A stretch of DNA of 35,933 nucleotides from the NCBI GenBank assembly GCA_022841475.1, contig JALHRJ010000045.1:1-35933 (forward strand). The letters run 5' to 3'. The position numbers and the translations under genes were made by a program. A model generated the notes under the pieces. The model was given only the letters and a program-made list of their open reading frames with translations, was not told the origin of the DNA and made no database searches. Shown here piece by piece: positions 25,701 through 33,046 of the stretch (position 1 is the stretch's first letter; the number at the start of each line of letters is the position of its first letter). This DNA comes from Cyclobacteriaceae bacterium (GTDB lineage: Bacteria > Bacteroidota > Bacteroidia > Cytophagales > Cyclobacteriaceae).

Positions 25701-25891
25701 TTTCAACGGGATTTAAGATTCAATCGGAAAATGTGAAGGTTATAAACTTGTTGGGTCAGACAATCCCAATTTCTTTGCAAACTGATGGAACATCGGTACT
25801 TATTGACTCAAGTTCTATTTCAGCCGGTATCTATATTGTGCAAGTAACCAAAGGCTACTGGCGACAATCTGTTCGGATTGTAATTGAATAA
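22742..25891 (+). CDS. Large secreted T9SS-sorted surface protein, paralog 2
   Basis: A 1049-residue tandem paralog of the preceding gene, 74 bp downstream. The signal peptide is different (MTKKGWSLVAFISGLLSIQAFSQ), but residues 18 to about 432 are identical to paralog 1. The central region is a different LamG-like domain. It opens with NNKLWLMANRGTFSDNGV and contains VQRWNDQSGNNNNALQ and LPALEFTG, the usual pattern of Bacteroidota LamG modules. From YTMDTPANGNFDFDVAGIGQ the C-terminal part is again similar to paralog 1, but with many synonymous and some amino-acid changes. It ends with a T9SS sorting domain (VYPNPSLGSFRIST, then GIYIVQVTKGYWRQSVRIVI). Surface display is predicted and the ligand is unknown. 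Its stop codon directly abuts the stop of the convergent gene. Confidence 0.88.
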   Translation: MTKKGWSLVAFISGLLSIQAFSQASVVTGSVATSKTSYTVGEGNNRLIVVAVTGEGAAIGAITDISWGGLSLTQAVTQVSGGTQRTAIWYLNEAGISSARGSCNYNFVVTWSSAPTNEVFVAMTLKDVDQSAIVANSNSAESASATTLATGNIAVGINDIVVYASSSTSDRTHTPPGTYTEQSDQTIGGVGGTSMATAIRAITVAGNENPTATWAAGNSQLINAGVGFNGVTATSVRTFYSLATGAWDSNTSWSFSADGSSGAVPAGVWPRRTDNVVIRTGHDITINATDDNKNCGLSPDGLALGNVGPFISSNVAMFYQTGDITISGTLTVTGIEMMVGGYTRVLAAGAFNLSSYLVNVGFLEADATSTLSTLDDFVISGGSTTIINTNSTSADDIIIDHTNATLCGTGTATLQNGSGSVITYTNSATVAQICTSFTINCTGVGCSGFPVVGTNAAINGNTGPAGVGNLTNNKLWLMANRGTFSDNGVTSAVNLATVQRWNDQSGNNNNALQNTAGNRPIYRTGQDNNLPALEFTGNLFIDGPALGIPGTGGFTYVMVFKDTQTGLGGINDGNGHFILDRTTATNDLISLKPVTGSFYAFQKRDNGGGGLGGPLSTTAINTNSKWIEMLRNRGTNYRLYYNGAQQGSVADADGNLIPPIPRIGRHATTANGGLRGFINEFFIYSSVLNNAQRILINNYVSAKYALTLGVDDLYTMDTPANGNFDFDVAGIGQASDGSNHRDAKGSGVVRMWNPSNLTNGEFLIWGHNNLNFSGGNTNVDGVVIQERLTRVWRVSEVGDVGTVSLSVDLSGTLGTAIGSNLRLLIDRDGDGFADNDVTPVAGSFSGTVVTFSGINLQNGDRFTIGNTDLTNPLPIQLISFNATVQQAEVKLQWSTASELNNDFFTIQRSIDAENWEDIIAIKGAGNSQVRIDYETIDGLPYTGISYYRLKQTDFDKQYSYSVVRRVEITQAYQLKVYPNPSLGSFRISTGFKIQSENVKVINLLGQTIPISLQTDGTSVLIDSSSISAGIYIVQVTKGYWRQSVRIVIE
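22793..24039 (+). repeat. 1247-bp direct repeat, copy 2
   Basis: Identical by eye to 19593-20839. Both flanks differ between the copies, which argues against a simple assembly duplication of one long segment. It encodes residues 18 to about 432 of paralog 2. Confidence 0.95.
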
Positions 25892-28195
25892 CTATCGGTT
25901 GACTGCAATAGGCGCAGCGAGGCAAGCATCCGGAATATTAAAAGCATTCACCAGCGGCACTGCATCTTGCCGGATATCCCAACACAATTGATTAACTAGT
26001 CTGCGAATGGCTTTCGTTTTACTACCCTCCATATAACCCTGTTCTAAATACCAACCTTTATTCTTATCAATCTGCGAGAGTGCGAAAAGATCGCAAAGCT
26101 TTTTCAACGTTGTTTTGCAGCCTGCATCGTTTGTCTTTTCTATTTGCAGAATAAACTGCTCCAAAATAATCCTCTCAATGTAAGCCAAGCCTACCTGCAC
26201 CAGGTGATGCTGGCAGACATTAAAAGCATCAAATGAATCCATGCCACTATCGATGTGTTTTTTTAATCGTTTCGCGGCTGAGGTTAAGATATCGCGTTCC
26301 CGGTATTTAAAAGCGCTCAATTGAAATTCCGGATCCAGTAAATGTTCTTCACTGGTGTTACGAATTGTAATCGGATTCATTTCAGTAATGGAAGTTTTAG
26401 CCTGATCAGCAACGTAGTTTAGAATGGTAAACACATTCATATTACTGAATTCTTGTTTAAACTCAGTCAATCGACTTTTTGCAACCAATTGCAACAACAC
26501 TGTATTGTCTCCTTCAAAGGTTGTATAGATGTCGGTATCGTTCTTGAGAACTTCAATTCTATTTTCAGAAAGATATCCTTTGCCCCCACAGCACTCTCGG
26601 CACTCCTGTAGGGTGGCTGTTGTATTCCACGTGGCAAACGATTTTAAACCCGCTGCCAGCGCTTCAATCTCTTGCATATCTTCTTCTGTCCGATTTAAAA
26701 ACCGATTCGTAAGGTATTGCAACGAAAAATGCAGTGCATAGCTGGTAGCCAGCAGCGGCATTAACCTGCGCTGGTGTGTTCTGTAATTCAGGATGGGTAC
26801 TTCGGTTCCGCCTTCCGGTCCAAATTGTCTGCGTTGATCGCCATATCGGATGGCGATGGTAAGCCCTGATTTCGAAGCAGAATTTCCGGATCGCGGAATT
26901 CCTATACGTCCACCCACTAATGTGCCCAGCATGGTGAAGAATCTTCGGTTGTCACTGGCAATCGGACTTTCAAATTTCCCTTCGGCATTGACGGATGTAA
27001 ATCGATCAAGCAGATTTTCTTTTGGTACTACTACGTGATTGAAATAAATAACACCATTATCTACACCATTCAATCCCATTTTACGGCCACAATCTTTGAT
27101 CGTAACACCTGGCAGTACTTTTCCTTTCTTGTCACGAAGAGGAACAATAAGCGCACTGACTCCATAATCTTTTCCATCAACAATCAATTTGGCAAAAACC
27201 GTTGCCATCTGTCCGTGCAATGCTGCATTGCCTATGTATTCTTTGCGGGCAAATTCGTTGGGCGTATGAATATTGAAGGTTTGAGTAAGATGGTCATATG
27301 TAGCGGTTGTTTCTATTCCTTTAACGTTCGATCCATGGTTGGTCTCCGTCATGGCAAAACAACCGGGAAGTTCTAAGGTACCAATGTCTTTCAGGTATTT
27401 TTTATGATGCTTCTCTGTACCCAGGAAATACACACTCATACCCCACAGCCCAAATTGAACTCCGAATTTTATTACCATGCTAAGATCATGATAACTCAAT
27501 GTCTCCATGATCGCAAAGTAGGAGCCCATATCACCCTTGCCACCATATTCTTTAGGATAAGCCATCGCACCAAATCCCTGCTCGGCAAGAAATTTACACC
27601 ATTGTAGAACCCGGGTTCGGTATAGCATTAAATCCCCGGGGCTCATGTATTGAAATTCCGGATCCGAAATAAATGTCTTGACTTTTTTAATTATTTCGGA
27701 ATAATCGCCATCCAGTATTTTGGTCATTTCCGAAACGGAAAAATTCTGCTGTGTACTTTGTTCTGAAGTGATTGTTTTGTGACCGGTATGAAAATTAAAA
27801 ATTGCTTCATGGCTAATCAACCCAAGAGTCGATTCAATGTTGGATAAGGAAGGTTTCGCTTGAACCAGGGTTTCACTGATTGTTCCATCGCCTGTTAAAC
27901 TGGCTAGTCTGATGCCCAGGTTCACCAGCGTTTCGTTGGCAATCTTTGGATCGGCCACCTGCGAGATCGCGGAACGCCAACTCATCAACTCATCGGCTGT
28001 GGGTGGTGTAGCAGGATTGATCTTTGAAAGTAAAAAAGCCTTTTCTGTATCCGTTAACCAACCTTGACTGTTGATCAGACCCTCGAGGACTGAAATTTCG
28101 CTGGGTGTTAATATCGCATCGGACCATACTGTATATAAAATGGGAACAAAAACCAGGAGGTTGGGATTTGCTTTTACCTGAGCAGACTCAATCAT
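25892..28195 (-). CDS. Acyl-CoA dehydrogenase/oxidase-family flavoprotein with N-terminal extension
   Basis: A 767-residue FAD enzyme for alpha,beta-oxidation of acyl-CoAs. About 160 residues of helical N-terminal extension precede the core. The core shows CFAMTETNHGSNVKGIETTA (flavin/substrate motif), GVDNGVIYFNHVVVPKENLLDR, and RIGIPRSGNSASKSGLTIAIRYGDQRRQFG. The segment CRECCGGKGYLSENRIEVLKN then leads to TTFEGDNTVLLQ, whose Glu561 is the expected catalytic base. FEGDNTVL and the roughly 200-residue C-terminal helical domain resemble peroxisomal-type acyl-CoA oxidases more than short dehydrogenases. Oxidase versus dehydrogenase cannot be settled here. A TTG at 28207 would add four residues; the ATG at 28195 is preferred. 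It is convergent with paralog 2, with no bases between stops. Confidence 0.92.
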   Translation of the reverse strand: MIESAQVKANPNLLVFVPILYTVWSDAILTPSEISVLEGLINSQGWLTDTEKAFLLSKINPATPPTADELMSWRSAISQVADPKIANETLVNLGIRLASLTGDGTISETLVQAKPSLSNIESTLGLISHEAIFNFHTGHKTITSEQSTQQNFSVSEMTKILDGDYSEIIKKVKTFISDPEFQYMSPGDLMLYRTRVLQWCKFLAEQGFGAMAYPKEYGGKGDMGSYFAIMETLSYHDLSMVIKFGVQFGLWGMSVYFLGTEKHHKKYLKDIGTLELPGCFAMTETNHGSNVKGIETTATYDHLTQTFNIHTPNEFARKEYIGNAALHGQMATVFAKLIVDGKDYGVSALIVPLRDKKGKVLPGVTIKDCGRKMGLNGVDNGVIYFNHVVVPKENLLDRFTSVNAEGKFESPIASDNRRFFTMLGTLVGGRIGIPRSGNSASKSGLTIAIRYGDQRRQFGPEGGTEVPILNYRTHQRRLMPLLATSYALHFSLQYLTNRFLNRTEEDMQEIEALAAGLKSFATWNTTATLQECRECCGGKGYLSENRIEVLKNDTDIYTTFEGDNTVLLQLVAKSRLTEFKQEFSNMNVFTILNYVADQAKTSITEMNPITIRNTSEEHLLDPEFQLSAFKYRERDILTSAAKRLKKHIDSGMDSFDAFNVCQHHLVQVGLAYIERIILEQFILQIEKTNDAGCKTTLKKLCDLFALSQIDKNKGWYLEQGYMEGSKTKAIRRLVNQLCWDIRQDAVPLVNAFNIPDACLAAPIAVNR

Positions 28196-28258
28196 GTGGA
28201 ATGACAATTGGTACGTTATAAAAATAACGATTTTTCTGTATCAATCAGTCATCATAAA

Positions 28259-29020
28259 TCAGTAGGTGGGGTACCAGTTTCTTAACCGTACCTCAATGGC
28301 CGGATTACTATCTTTTACTATTTTCTGAAATCCTTCCACATCACTCAAGCCAGCTTGTCCACGATAATGAAATGGATACATTATCGCAGGTTTGAAATCC
28401 AGTACAGCACTGGAAGCCTCATTGATAGTCATAGTAAAAGGTTGGTTCATGCATACAAAGGCCACATCAATATTTTTTAATGCACGCATTTCAACAATAT
28501 CATCGGTATCTCCGGAAAGATAAATCCTCTTTCCGCCCATCTTAAGAACATACCCATTTCCCCGGCCTTTCGTGTGCCGCGAATCCGCTTCCTCCGGCAA
28601 ATTATACATAGGAATCGCTTCAATATTTATTCCCAATTGAGTTGTAGTAGACCCATTGGCAACAACTACAACCTTACTTTTTAAATTTCCCGGAAGTTTA
28701 TCAGCTACTGCCTGTGGTACTACAAGGATGGCTTTTGAAAGATCAAGTGCTTGTAAGGTCTCCAGGCTCATGTGATCACCATGAATATCCGATATCAAAA
28801 CTAAATCGGGAGTAGCAATTCCTTCAAAAGCTTTGCTCCCGCCATAAGGATCTGAATAGATTACTTTGTTAGCCCAGGTAAAAACAACCGTGCCGTGAAG
28901 GATCGGTTGAATAGAAAGGGGGCCTTGATTAGTTTCAATATGATCAGGTGCCGATCGTTGAGCCACTAGATTAGTTGAAAGGAATAATGTAATGGCCAGA
29001 ATTGCCAATAATTTTTTCAT
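28259..29020 (-). CDS. Exported metallo-beta-lactamase-fold hydrolase (UlaG-like)
   Basis: A 253-residue protein with a signal peptide ending at LVAQ (about residue 21). The MBL fold is shown by HGTVVFTWANKVIYSDPYGG and the metal motif SDIHGDHMS (His-x-Gly-Asp-His). Further signs are IYLSGDTDD, with the third-ligand Asp, and MYPFHYRG, with a late His. The single-domain layout with 'IYSDP' and 'SGDTDD' fits the UlaG/YcjG-like branch, whose members hydrolyse various lactones, phosphodiesters or unknown esters. The leading HxHxD is shortened to DIHGDH here. It is in the same direction as the next small secreted-protein gene, 51 bp away, so the two may be one transcript. Confidence 0.88.
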   Translation of the reverse strand: MKKLLAILAITLFLSTNLVAQRSAPDHIETNQGPLSIQPILHGTVVFTWANKVIYSDPYGGSKAFEGIATPDLVLISDIHGDHMSLETLQALDLSKAILVVPQAVADKLPGNLKSKVVVVANGSTTTQLGINIEAIPMYNLPEEADSRHTKGRGNGYVLKMGGKRIYLSGDTDDIVEMRALKNIDVAFVCMNQPFTMTINEASSAVLDFKPAIMYPFHYRGQAGLSDVEGFQKIVKDSNPAIEVRLRNWYPTY

Positions 29021-29071
29021 AGTAGTTTTAATAGATTTTTTTTGAATCTACTAAGGTAATCTTTATTGTGA

Positions 29072-29521
29072 TTAATTGCCGGCCTCAATGCCGAGTCCGC
29101 TAATAAGATGAGGTTTAGCCGGATCGAAGTTTAATTTGAATGTGCCTTTCAGTCCCATTTCACCTGCTATAACCATCTCTACATTATCTCCCTTTGTCTT
29201 TAAGGAAAGTATTTTGCCCTGACCAAAATCATCGTAGAGTCGTTGAAAGATTTTAGTTTTCTCTTCCAGGTTATTGGCTGAATTGCTTTCAGATTTTGAA
29301 ACATCCCCACCATCCGATTGTACAGTTGCCCGCATCGGTTTATCAATGAGAGTTTGTGTATAATTTTCCTGGATAAATTTTCTCCATTGTGCCGGATCAT
29401 CAATTCCCAGTACCCGATGCATTTCCCGGGCCCTCTTTTCCATAATGGCCTCTTTGGTTTCCTGGGCCATCCCCAATGTGGTAGCTCCGTAAAGGAGGAT
29501 GAATAGTATATGTTTTTTCAT
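29072..29521 (-). CDS. Small secreted protein of unknown function
   Basis: A 149-residue exported protein with signal peptide MKKHILFILLYGATTLGMAQ. The C-terminal half (IFQRLYDDFGQGKILSLKTK through FNFDPAKPHLISGLGIEAG-like text) resembles the small cystatin-like/NTF2-like domain that often precedes beta-lactamase-type serine hydrolases or S41 peptidases in Bacteroidota. Here it stands without a catalytic domain. That similarity is recalled from sequence pattern and not tested. It precedes the MBL-fold gene on the same strand, so the two may cooperate. The DFGQG and PHLISGL motifs are its most conserved-looking parts. Confidence 0.75.
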   Translation of the reverse strand: MKKHILFILLYGATTLGMAQETKEAIMEKRAREMHRVLGIDDPAQWRKFIQENYTQTLIDKPMRATVQSDGGDVSKSESNSANNLEEKTKIFQRLYDDFGQGKILSLKTKGDNVEMVIAGEMGLKGTFKLNFDPAKPHLISGLGIEAGN

Positions 29522-29739
29522 ATGTAAACAATTAATAATTAAATCGACCTTGAAGTGTAGGATGATTTGGCGGTCAATTTAGTTTTCAATGATATTCTTT
29601 AAAATCGTACCTCTTCTTATATTTTAGTTAGAACATGCTAATAAAGAGGAATTATGACTTGATTACGGGTGTAAGCCGAAATCAGGCTTTTGTTATTTTC
29701 TGATATTTCCTAACTTACTCTACCTTAAACTACCAAATC

Positions 29740-30207
29740 ATGAATTTTAAACCAGAAATTAAGAGCAAGGAAGAGCTTGCTGCCGGGCAGCCGAAGTACG
29801 AATCGATCGTAAAGTACATGGTTCAACAGCAACATCTTGTTACTGTGCGACCTGATCAATCGATTAACGAGGTAATTAACATTATGATTGAAAAACGAAT
29901 TTCAGGAGCGCCCGTATTGGATGAAAACCGGAAGTTGGTGGGCATTATTTCTGAAAAAGATTGTCTACGGATCGTGGTAGACCAGGCTTACCATAATTTG
30001 CCACTCAGTTCACCTGTAGTAGCTGATTACATGACCCGAAATGTAAAAACATTATCGCCCGACAGCACGGTGGTGGATGCTGCTACAGAATTCCTTAATT
30101 CACCCATTCGCAGAATGCCGGTCGTTGAAAACGGGGTGCTTATCGGGCAAATCAGCCGCATTGATATTTTGCGTGCCGCTAAAAATATAAAACCTGCGAG
30201 CTGGTAA
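29740..30207 (+). CDS. CBS-domain-pair protein
   Basis: A 155-residue cytosolic protein consisting of two CBS motifs. CBS1 is about 25-80 (VKYMVQQQHLVTVRPDQSINEVINIM, RISGAPVLDENRKLVGIISEKD) and CBS2 about 92-150 (VADYMTRNVKTLSPDSTVVDAATEFL, IRRMPVVENGVLIGQISRIDILRA). CBS pairs bind adenosine nucleotides or SAM and act as energy sensors. As a stand-alone pair it probably regulates another protein, which the neighbours do not identify. It is divergent from the small secreted-protein gene across 218 bp. Confidence 0.92.
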   Translation: MNFKPEIKSKEELAAGQPKYESIVKYMVQQQHLVTVRPDQSINEVINIMIEKRISGAPVLDENRKLVGIISEKDCLRIVVDQAYHNLPLSSPVVADYMTRNVKTLSPDSTVVDAATEFLNSPIRRMPVVENGVLIGQISRIDILRAAKNIKPASW

Positions 30208-30215
30208 TTTTCCGG

Positions 30216-30251
30216 TAACTTTGATTTGTAAAATTGTAGACAGGCGTCTAC
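30216..30251 (+). promoter_or_regulatory. Candidate promoter -7 box and leader hairpin before DUF1080 gene
   Basis: TAACTTTG (30216-30223) matches TAnnTTTG. It lies 59 bp before the ATG at 30282. The exact hairpin GTAGAC-AGGC-GTCTAC (30236-30251) would be in the mRNA leader. No -33 match was found. Confidence 0.4.
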
Positions 30252-30281
30252 TCAGCAACAATTTAATTTTAACTCCTAACT

Positions 30282-31049
30282 ATGAAATTCATTCGGTATA
30301 CGGTTTTTATTTTACTTTCTGTATTTGCTTTTACTCATGCGTATGCTCAAACAGGAGTAGGTACCAAAGCGCCTAAAGGTGCTGAGCAGTTTTTAGATGG
30401 CAGCCGAAAGATGCTGGATGAAAAGTGGACGTATTGGAGTGGACCTCGGTTGGCAGCCACCTTACCGATCAAATGGATTGTTGAGAAAGATCCCGTTGAT
30501 AAAGGAATGGTGATTAACTCAAACGATCCGGCAGCAGTTGGTGGATTGTATGGTGCGGCTGATATTGTGACCAAAAAAGAGTTTCGGGACTTCAGAGCCC
30601 ATGTCGAATTTCTTATCATGAAACCCGGTGGCAACAGTGGTGTGTACTTACAAAACCGGTATGAAATTCAGGTGCTAGATGGCGACTCTACTTCGCATGG
30701 ATTGGGTGCCGTAATAAATGAAAGTAAATCACCATACTACGCCTATAATGGTTTAGGCAAATGGAACGCCTACGATATTGTTTTCAGAGCCGCTCGATTT
30801 AAAGACGGTAAGTTGGTTGAAAAACCTATGGTAACAGTTTACTTCAATGGTAAGAAGGTGCACACCAATCAAGTAATCAGTCAGGTGTTTGGCGGACCGA
30901 ACTCCGGACAGGATGGTGGCAATGATGGGGGTAAAGGTATTACGGATCGCCCGGGTGGATTAAAACTACAAGCCGAAGGTCATGATGTGCTATACCGTAA
31001 TATCTGGATTCAGGAACTTGATTTGAAAGAAGCTAATACTGATTTTTAA
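30282..31049 (+). CDS. Exported DUF1080 (3-keto-disaccharide hydrolase family) protein
   Basis: A 255-residue protein with signal peptide to AYAQ (about residue 23). The DUF1080 jelly-roll/concanavalin-like fold is recognised by WIVEKDPVDKGMVINSNDPA, VTKKEFRDFRAHVEFLIMKPGGNSGVYLQNRYEIQVLDG, KWNAYDIVFRAARFKDGKL, VTVYFNGKKVHTNQ, and the closing GLKLQAEGHDVLYRNIWIQELD. Some members hydrolyse 3-keto-glycosides; many are uncharacterised. A Gfo/Idh/MocA oxidoreductase lies convergently next to it. Such oxidoreductases can make 3-keto sugars, so a shared pathway is possible but unproven. Confidence 0.9.
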   Translation: MKFIRYTVFILLSVFAFTHAYAQTGVGTKAPKGAEQFLDGSRKMLDEKWTYWSGPRLAATLPIKWIVEKDPVDKGMVINSNDPAAVGGLYGAADIVTKKEFRDFRAHVEFLIMKPGGNSGVYLQNRYEIQVLDGDSTSHGLGAVINESKSPYYAYNGLGKWNAYDIVFRAARFKDGKLVEKPMVTVYFNGKKVHTNQVISQVFGGPNSGQDGGNDGGKGITDRPGGLKLQAEGHDVLYRNIWIQELDLKEANTDF

Positions 31050-32138
31050 TTATCGTATTTCTACTTTTTTCTTTTCTGCTACAGAGCGGTAGATAGCTTC
31101 AACCACGTGTATGTCTTTCAATCCTTCTTCGCCCGGCACAAGCATGGGTGTTCTATTTATAATGGAAAGGGCGTCATCATCCATTTGCCTGGCTTGTTGA
31201 TTCGGAATAGTAGCATTCAATTTTTTTCCATCGCTTGTTATTCCATTGATGCCACTATACGATTGAAAAGGTGAAAGCTTATACCAGCCTTTGGAGCAGG
31301 TCACCTGCAGATCATTCATATTTTTACCAAAGCTGGTTTCACAAATTGCCGTGATGCCACCCGGAAACTCAAGTTCGAATTGCATGGTTTCCTCAACTTC
31401 TTTGTAAATAGCAGGCCGTGTGGTTGAAGCGCGGGCCGTTACCGCGATTGGTTCCAGGCCCGTACTGTACCGGGTTGCATTAAGAGGATAAACTCCCATG
31501 TCGTACATAGCGCCACCCCCCAAGCTCTTTTTCTGTTTCCAGTGATCAGTTCTTGAATCGAAGTACCCAGCCGCAGCCTCGACTTTTACAACAGAACCAA
31601 AGGTTAACTCCTTTCTGTATTTTATAATCTGCTTCGTATTGGGTTCATGATGCATCCGGTACCCGATACTTAATGTAACGTTATTCTTTTTACAAGCATC
31701 GATCATTTGTTGACATTCCGCCACTGTTATGGCCATGGGTTTCTCACACCACACATGTTTGCCGGCATTTGCTGCCCGAATAACATACTCGGCATGAAGG
31801 GAAGGTGGCAGTACGATATACACAACATCAATAGCCGGGTTATTGACAATGGAATCAAAATTTTTGTAATCGTAAATATTCTTATCGGATAGATTATGGT
31901 CACGTTTCCACTTTTCCGCTTTAGCTGGGGTACCGGTAACGATCCCCGCAAGGTGACAATTTTTGGTTTGTTGCAAGGCAGGAGCAAGTAGATCGGTACT
32001 ATAGTAGCCGAGACCAACCAGCGCCACGCCAAGTTGTGTTTTCTGTTGTGTCAATATGATATTGGCTAATCCGGGATTGGCTATTGTAAGACCAGCCGCT
32101 CCTGCAAGTACTTGTTTTGTAAATCTTCGCCTGTTCAT
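31050..32138 (-). CDS. Tat-exported Gfo/Idh/MocA-family oxidoreductase
   Basis: A 362-residue NAD(P)-dependent sugar oxidoreductase. The N-terminus carries a twin-arginine signal (MNRRRFTKQVLAGAAGLTIA), so export in folded form with the cofactor bound is likely. The Rossmann start is GVALVGLGYYSTDLLAPAL, and the family motif WCEKPMAI contains the EKP lysine. The C-terminal alpha/beta domain has GGGAMYDMGVYPLNATRY. Substrate is unknown. Its stop abuts that of the convergent DUF1080 gene with no intervening base. Related exported oxidoreductases act on glycosides in the periplasm. Confidence 0.92.
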   Translation of the reverse strand: MNRRRFTKQVLAGAAGLTIANPGLANIILTQQKTQLGVALVGLGYYSTDLLAPALQQTKNCHLAGIVTGTPAKAEKWKRDHNLSDKNIYDYKNFDSIVNNPAIDVVYIVLPPSLHAEYVIRAANAGKHVWCEKPMAITVAECQQMIDACKKNNVTLSIGYRMHHEPNTKQIIKYRKELTFGSVVKVEAAAGYFDSRTDHWKQKKSLGGGAMYDMGVYPLNATRYSTGLEPIAVTARASTTRPAIYKEVEETMQFELEFPGGITAICETSFGKNMNDLQVTCSKGWYKLSPFQSYSGINGITSDGKKLNATIPNQQARQMDDDALSIINRTPMLVPGEEGLKDIHVVEAIYRSVAEKKKVEIR

Positions 32139-32270
32139 AATAGCAATTTAGCTTTGACACAAATTACACATAAGTATGACAACTTACACCCTGGCATTGT
32201 CTGATAGTCTCAAGCGATTGACCGCACGAATAATTTTCTAGGCAAAAATTACGGCTACTTAGTACATTTA

Positions 32271-33032
32271 ATGAAGCATTTAACAATTCCAATGAAACTG
32301 CTTATATCACTTATCCTGTTTGCTACAGTTGTTTTTGATTGCCATGGTCAAAAACAGTTTCGGAAATTCTCTAAAGATGAGAAGGCAGCCATTAAAAAGC
32401 ACAGAAAGACCATCAATAAAAAGGATGGAAACTACCATGTCTTAATCATGACTGATGCAGGTGATATGATAGTGAAACTTTATAACGAGACTCCTTTGCA
32501 CCGCGATAATTTTATAGCCAAAGTAAAATCAGGTTTTTATGACAGCCTCATGTTTCATCGAGTCATAAATGATTTTATGATTCAAGGTGGAGATCCCAAT
32601 AGCAAGAAGGCGCAAACGGGACAAGCCCTTGGTAATGGATCGGCAGCTGGAAATCAAATCCCAGCGGAGTTTAGAACAGAACAAGGGATCTATCATAAAA
32701 GGGGAGTGTTGGCAGCCGCCCGTGATAACAATCCTGAAAAGGCCAGCAGCAATTGTCAGTTTTATATCGTTCAGCGGCCTGCCTGGCGCACTACTCAACT
32801 TGATAGTACCATTGTTCAACGAAAATTGGTTTTAAATGATGCTCAAAAGAAATTATATACAACCATAGGCGGCACTCCGCACCTGGATGGTGAATATACG
32901 GTTTATGGAGAGTTGGAACATGGCTTTGAAGTACTTGATAAAATTGCTGCCACAAAGACCAATAAATCCAACAGACCGGAAACCGATGTCAGGATGCGTA
33001 TGTTTGTACTTAATGAACCCAAATTGAAATAG
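32271..33032 (+). CDS. Periplasmic cyclophilin-type peptidyl-prolyl isomerase
   Basis: A 253-residue protein with a signal peptide to about CHGQ. A cyclophilin domain covers roughly 55-250: TDAGDMIVKLYNETPLHRDNF, the catalytic FHRVINDFMIQGGDP (with the conserved Arg), RGVLAAARDNNPEKASSNCQFYI, and GEYTVYGELEHGFEVLDKIA. A 35-residue insert follows QRPAWRTTQLD (QRKLVLNDAQKKLYTTIGG), a feature usual in Bacteroidota cyclophilins. The role is folding of periplasmic proteins. The ATG at 32292 (MKLLISLILF) would give a shorter signal peptide and is an alternative start: the imperfect box TACATTTA at 32263-32270 directly abuts the first ATG. Confidence 0.93.
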   Translation: MKHLTIPMKLLISLILFATVVFDCHGQKQFRKFSKDEKAAIKKHRKTINKKDGNYHVLIMTDAGDMIVKLYNETPLHRDNFIAKVKSGFYDSLMFHRVINDFMIQGGDPNSKKAQTGQALGNGSAAGNQIPAEFRTEQGIYHKRGVLAAARDNNPEKASSNCQFYIVQRPAWRTTQLDSTIVQRKLVLNDAQKKLYTTIGGTPHLDGEYTVYGELEHGFEVLDKIAATKTNKSNRPETDVRMRMFVLNEPKLK

Positions 33033-33046
33033 TTTATCTCATCCCT

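Noticed and set aside
29673..29699. AAGCC/GGCTT hairpin followed by T-rich sequence before the CBS gene
   Set aside because: The stem is only 5 bp with a 7-base loop, the T-run is broken, and no plus-strand gene precedes it, so it was not called a terminator.
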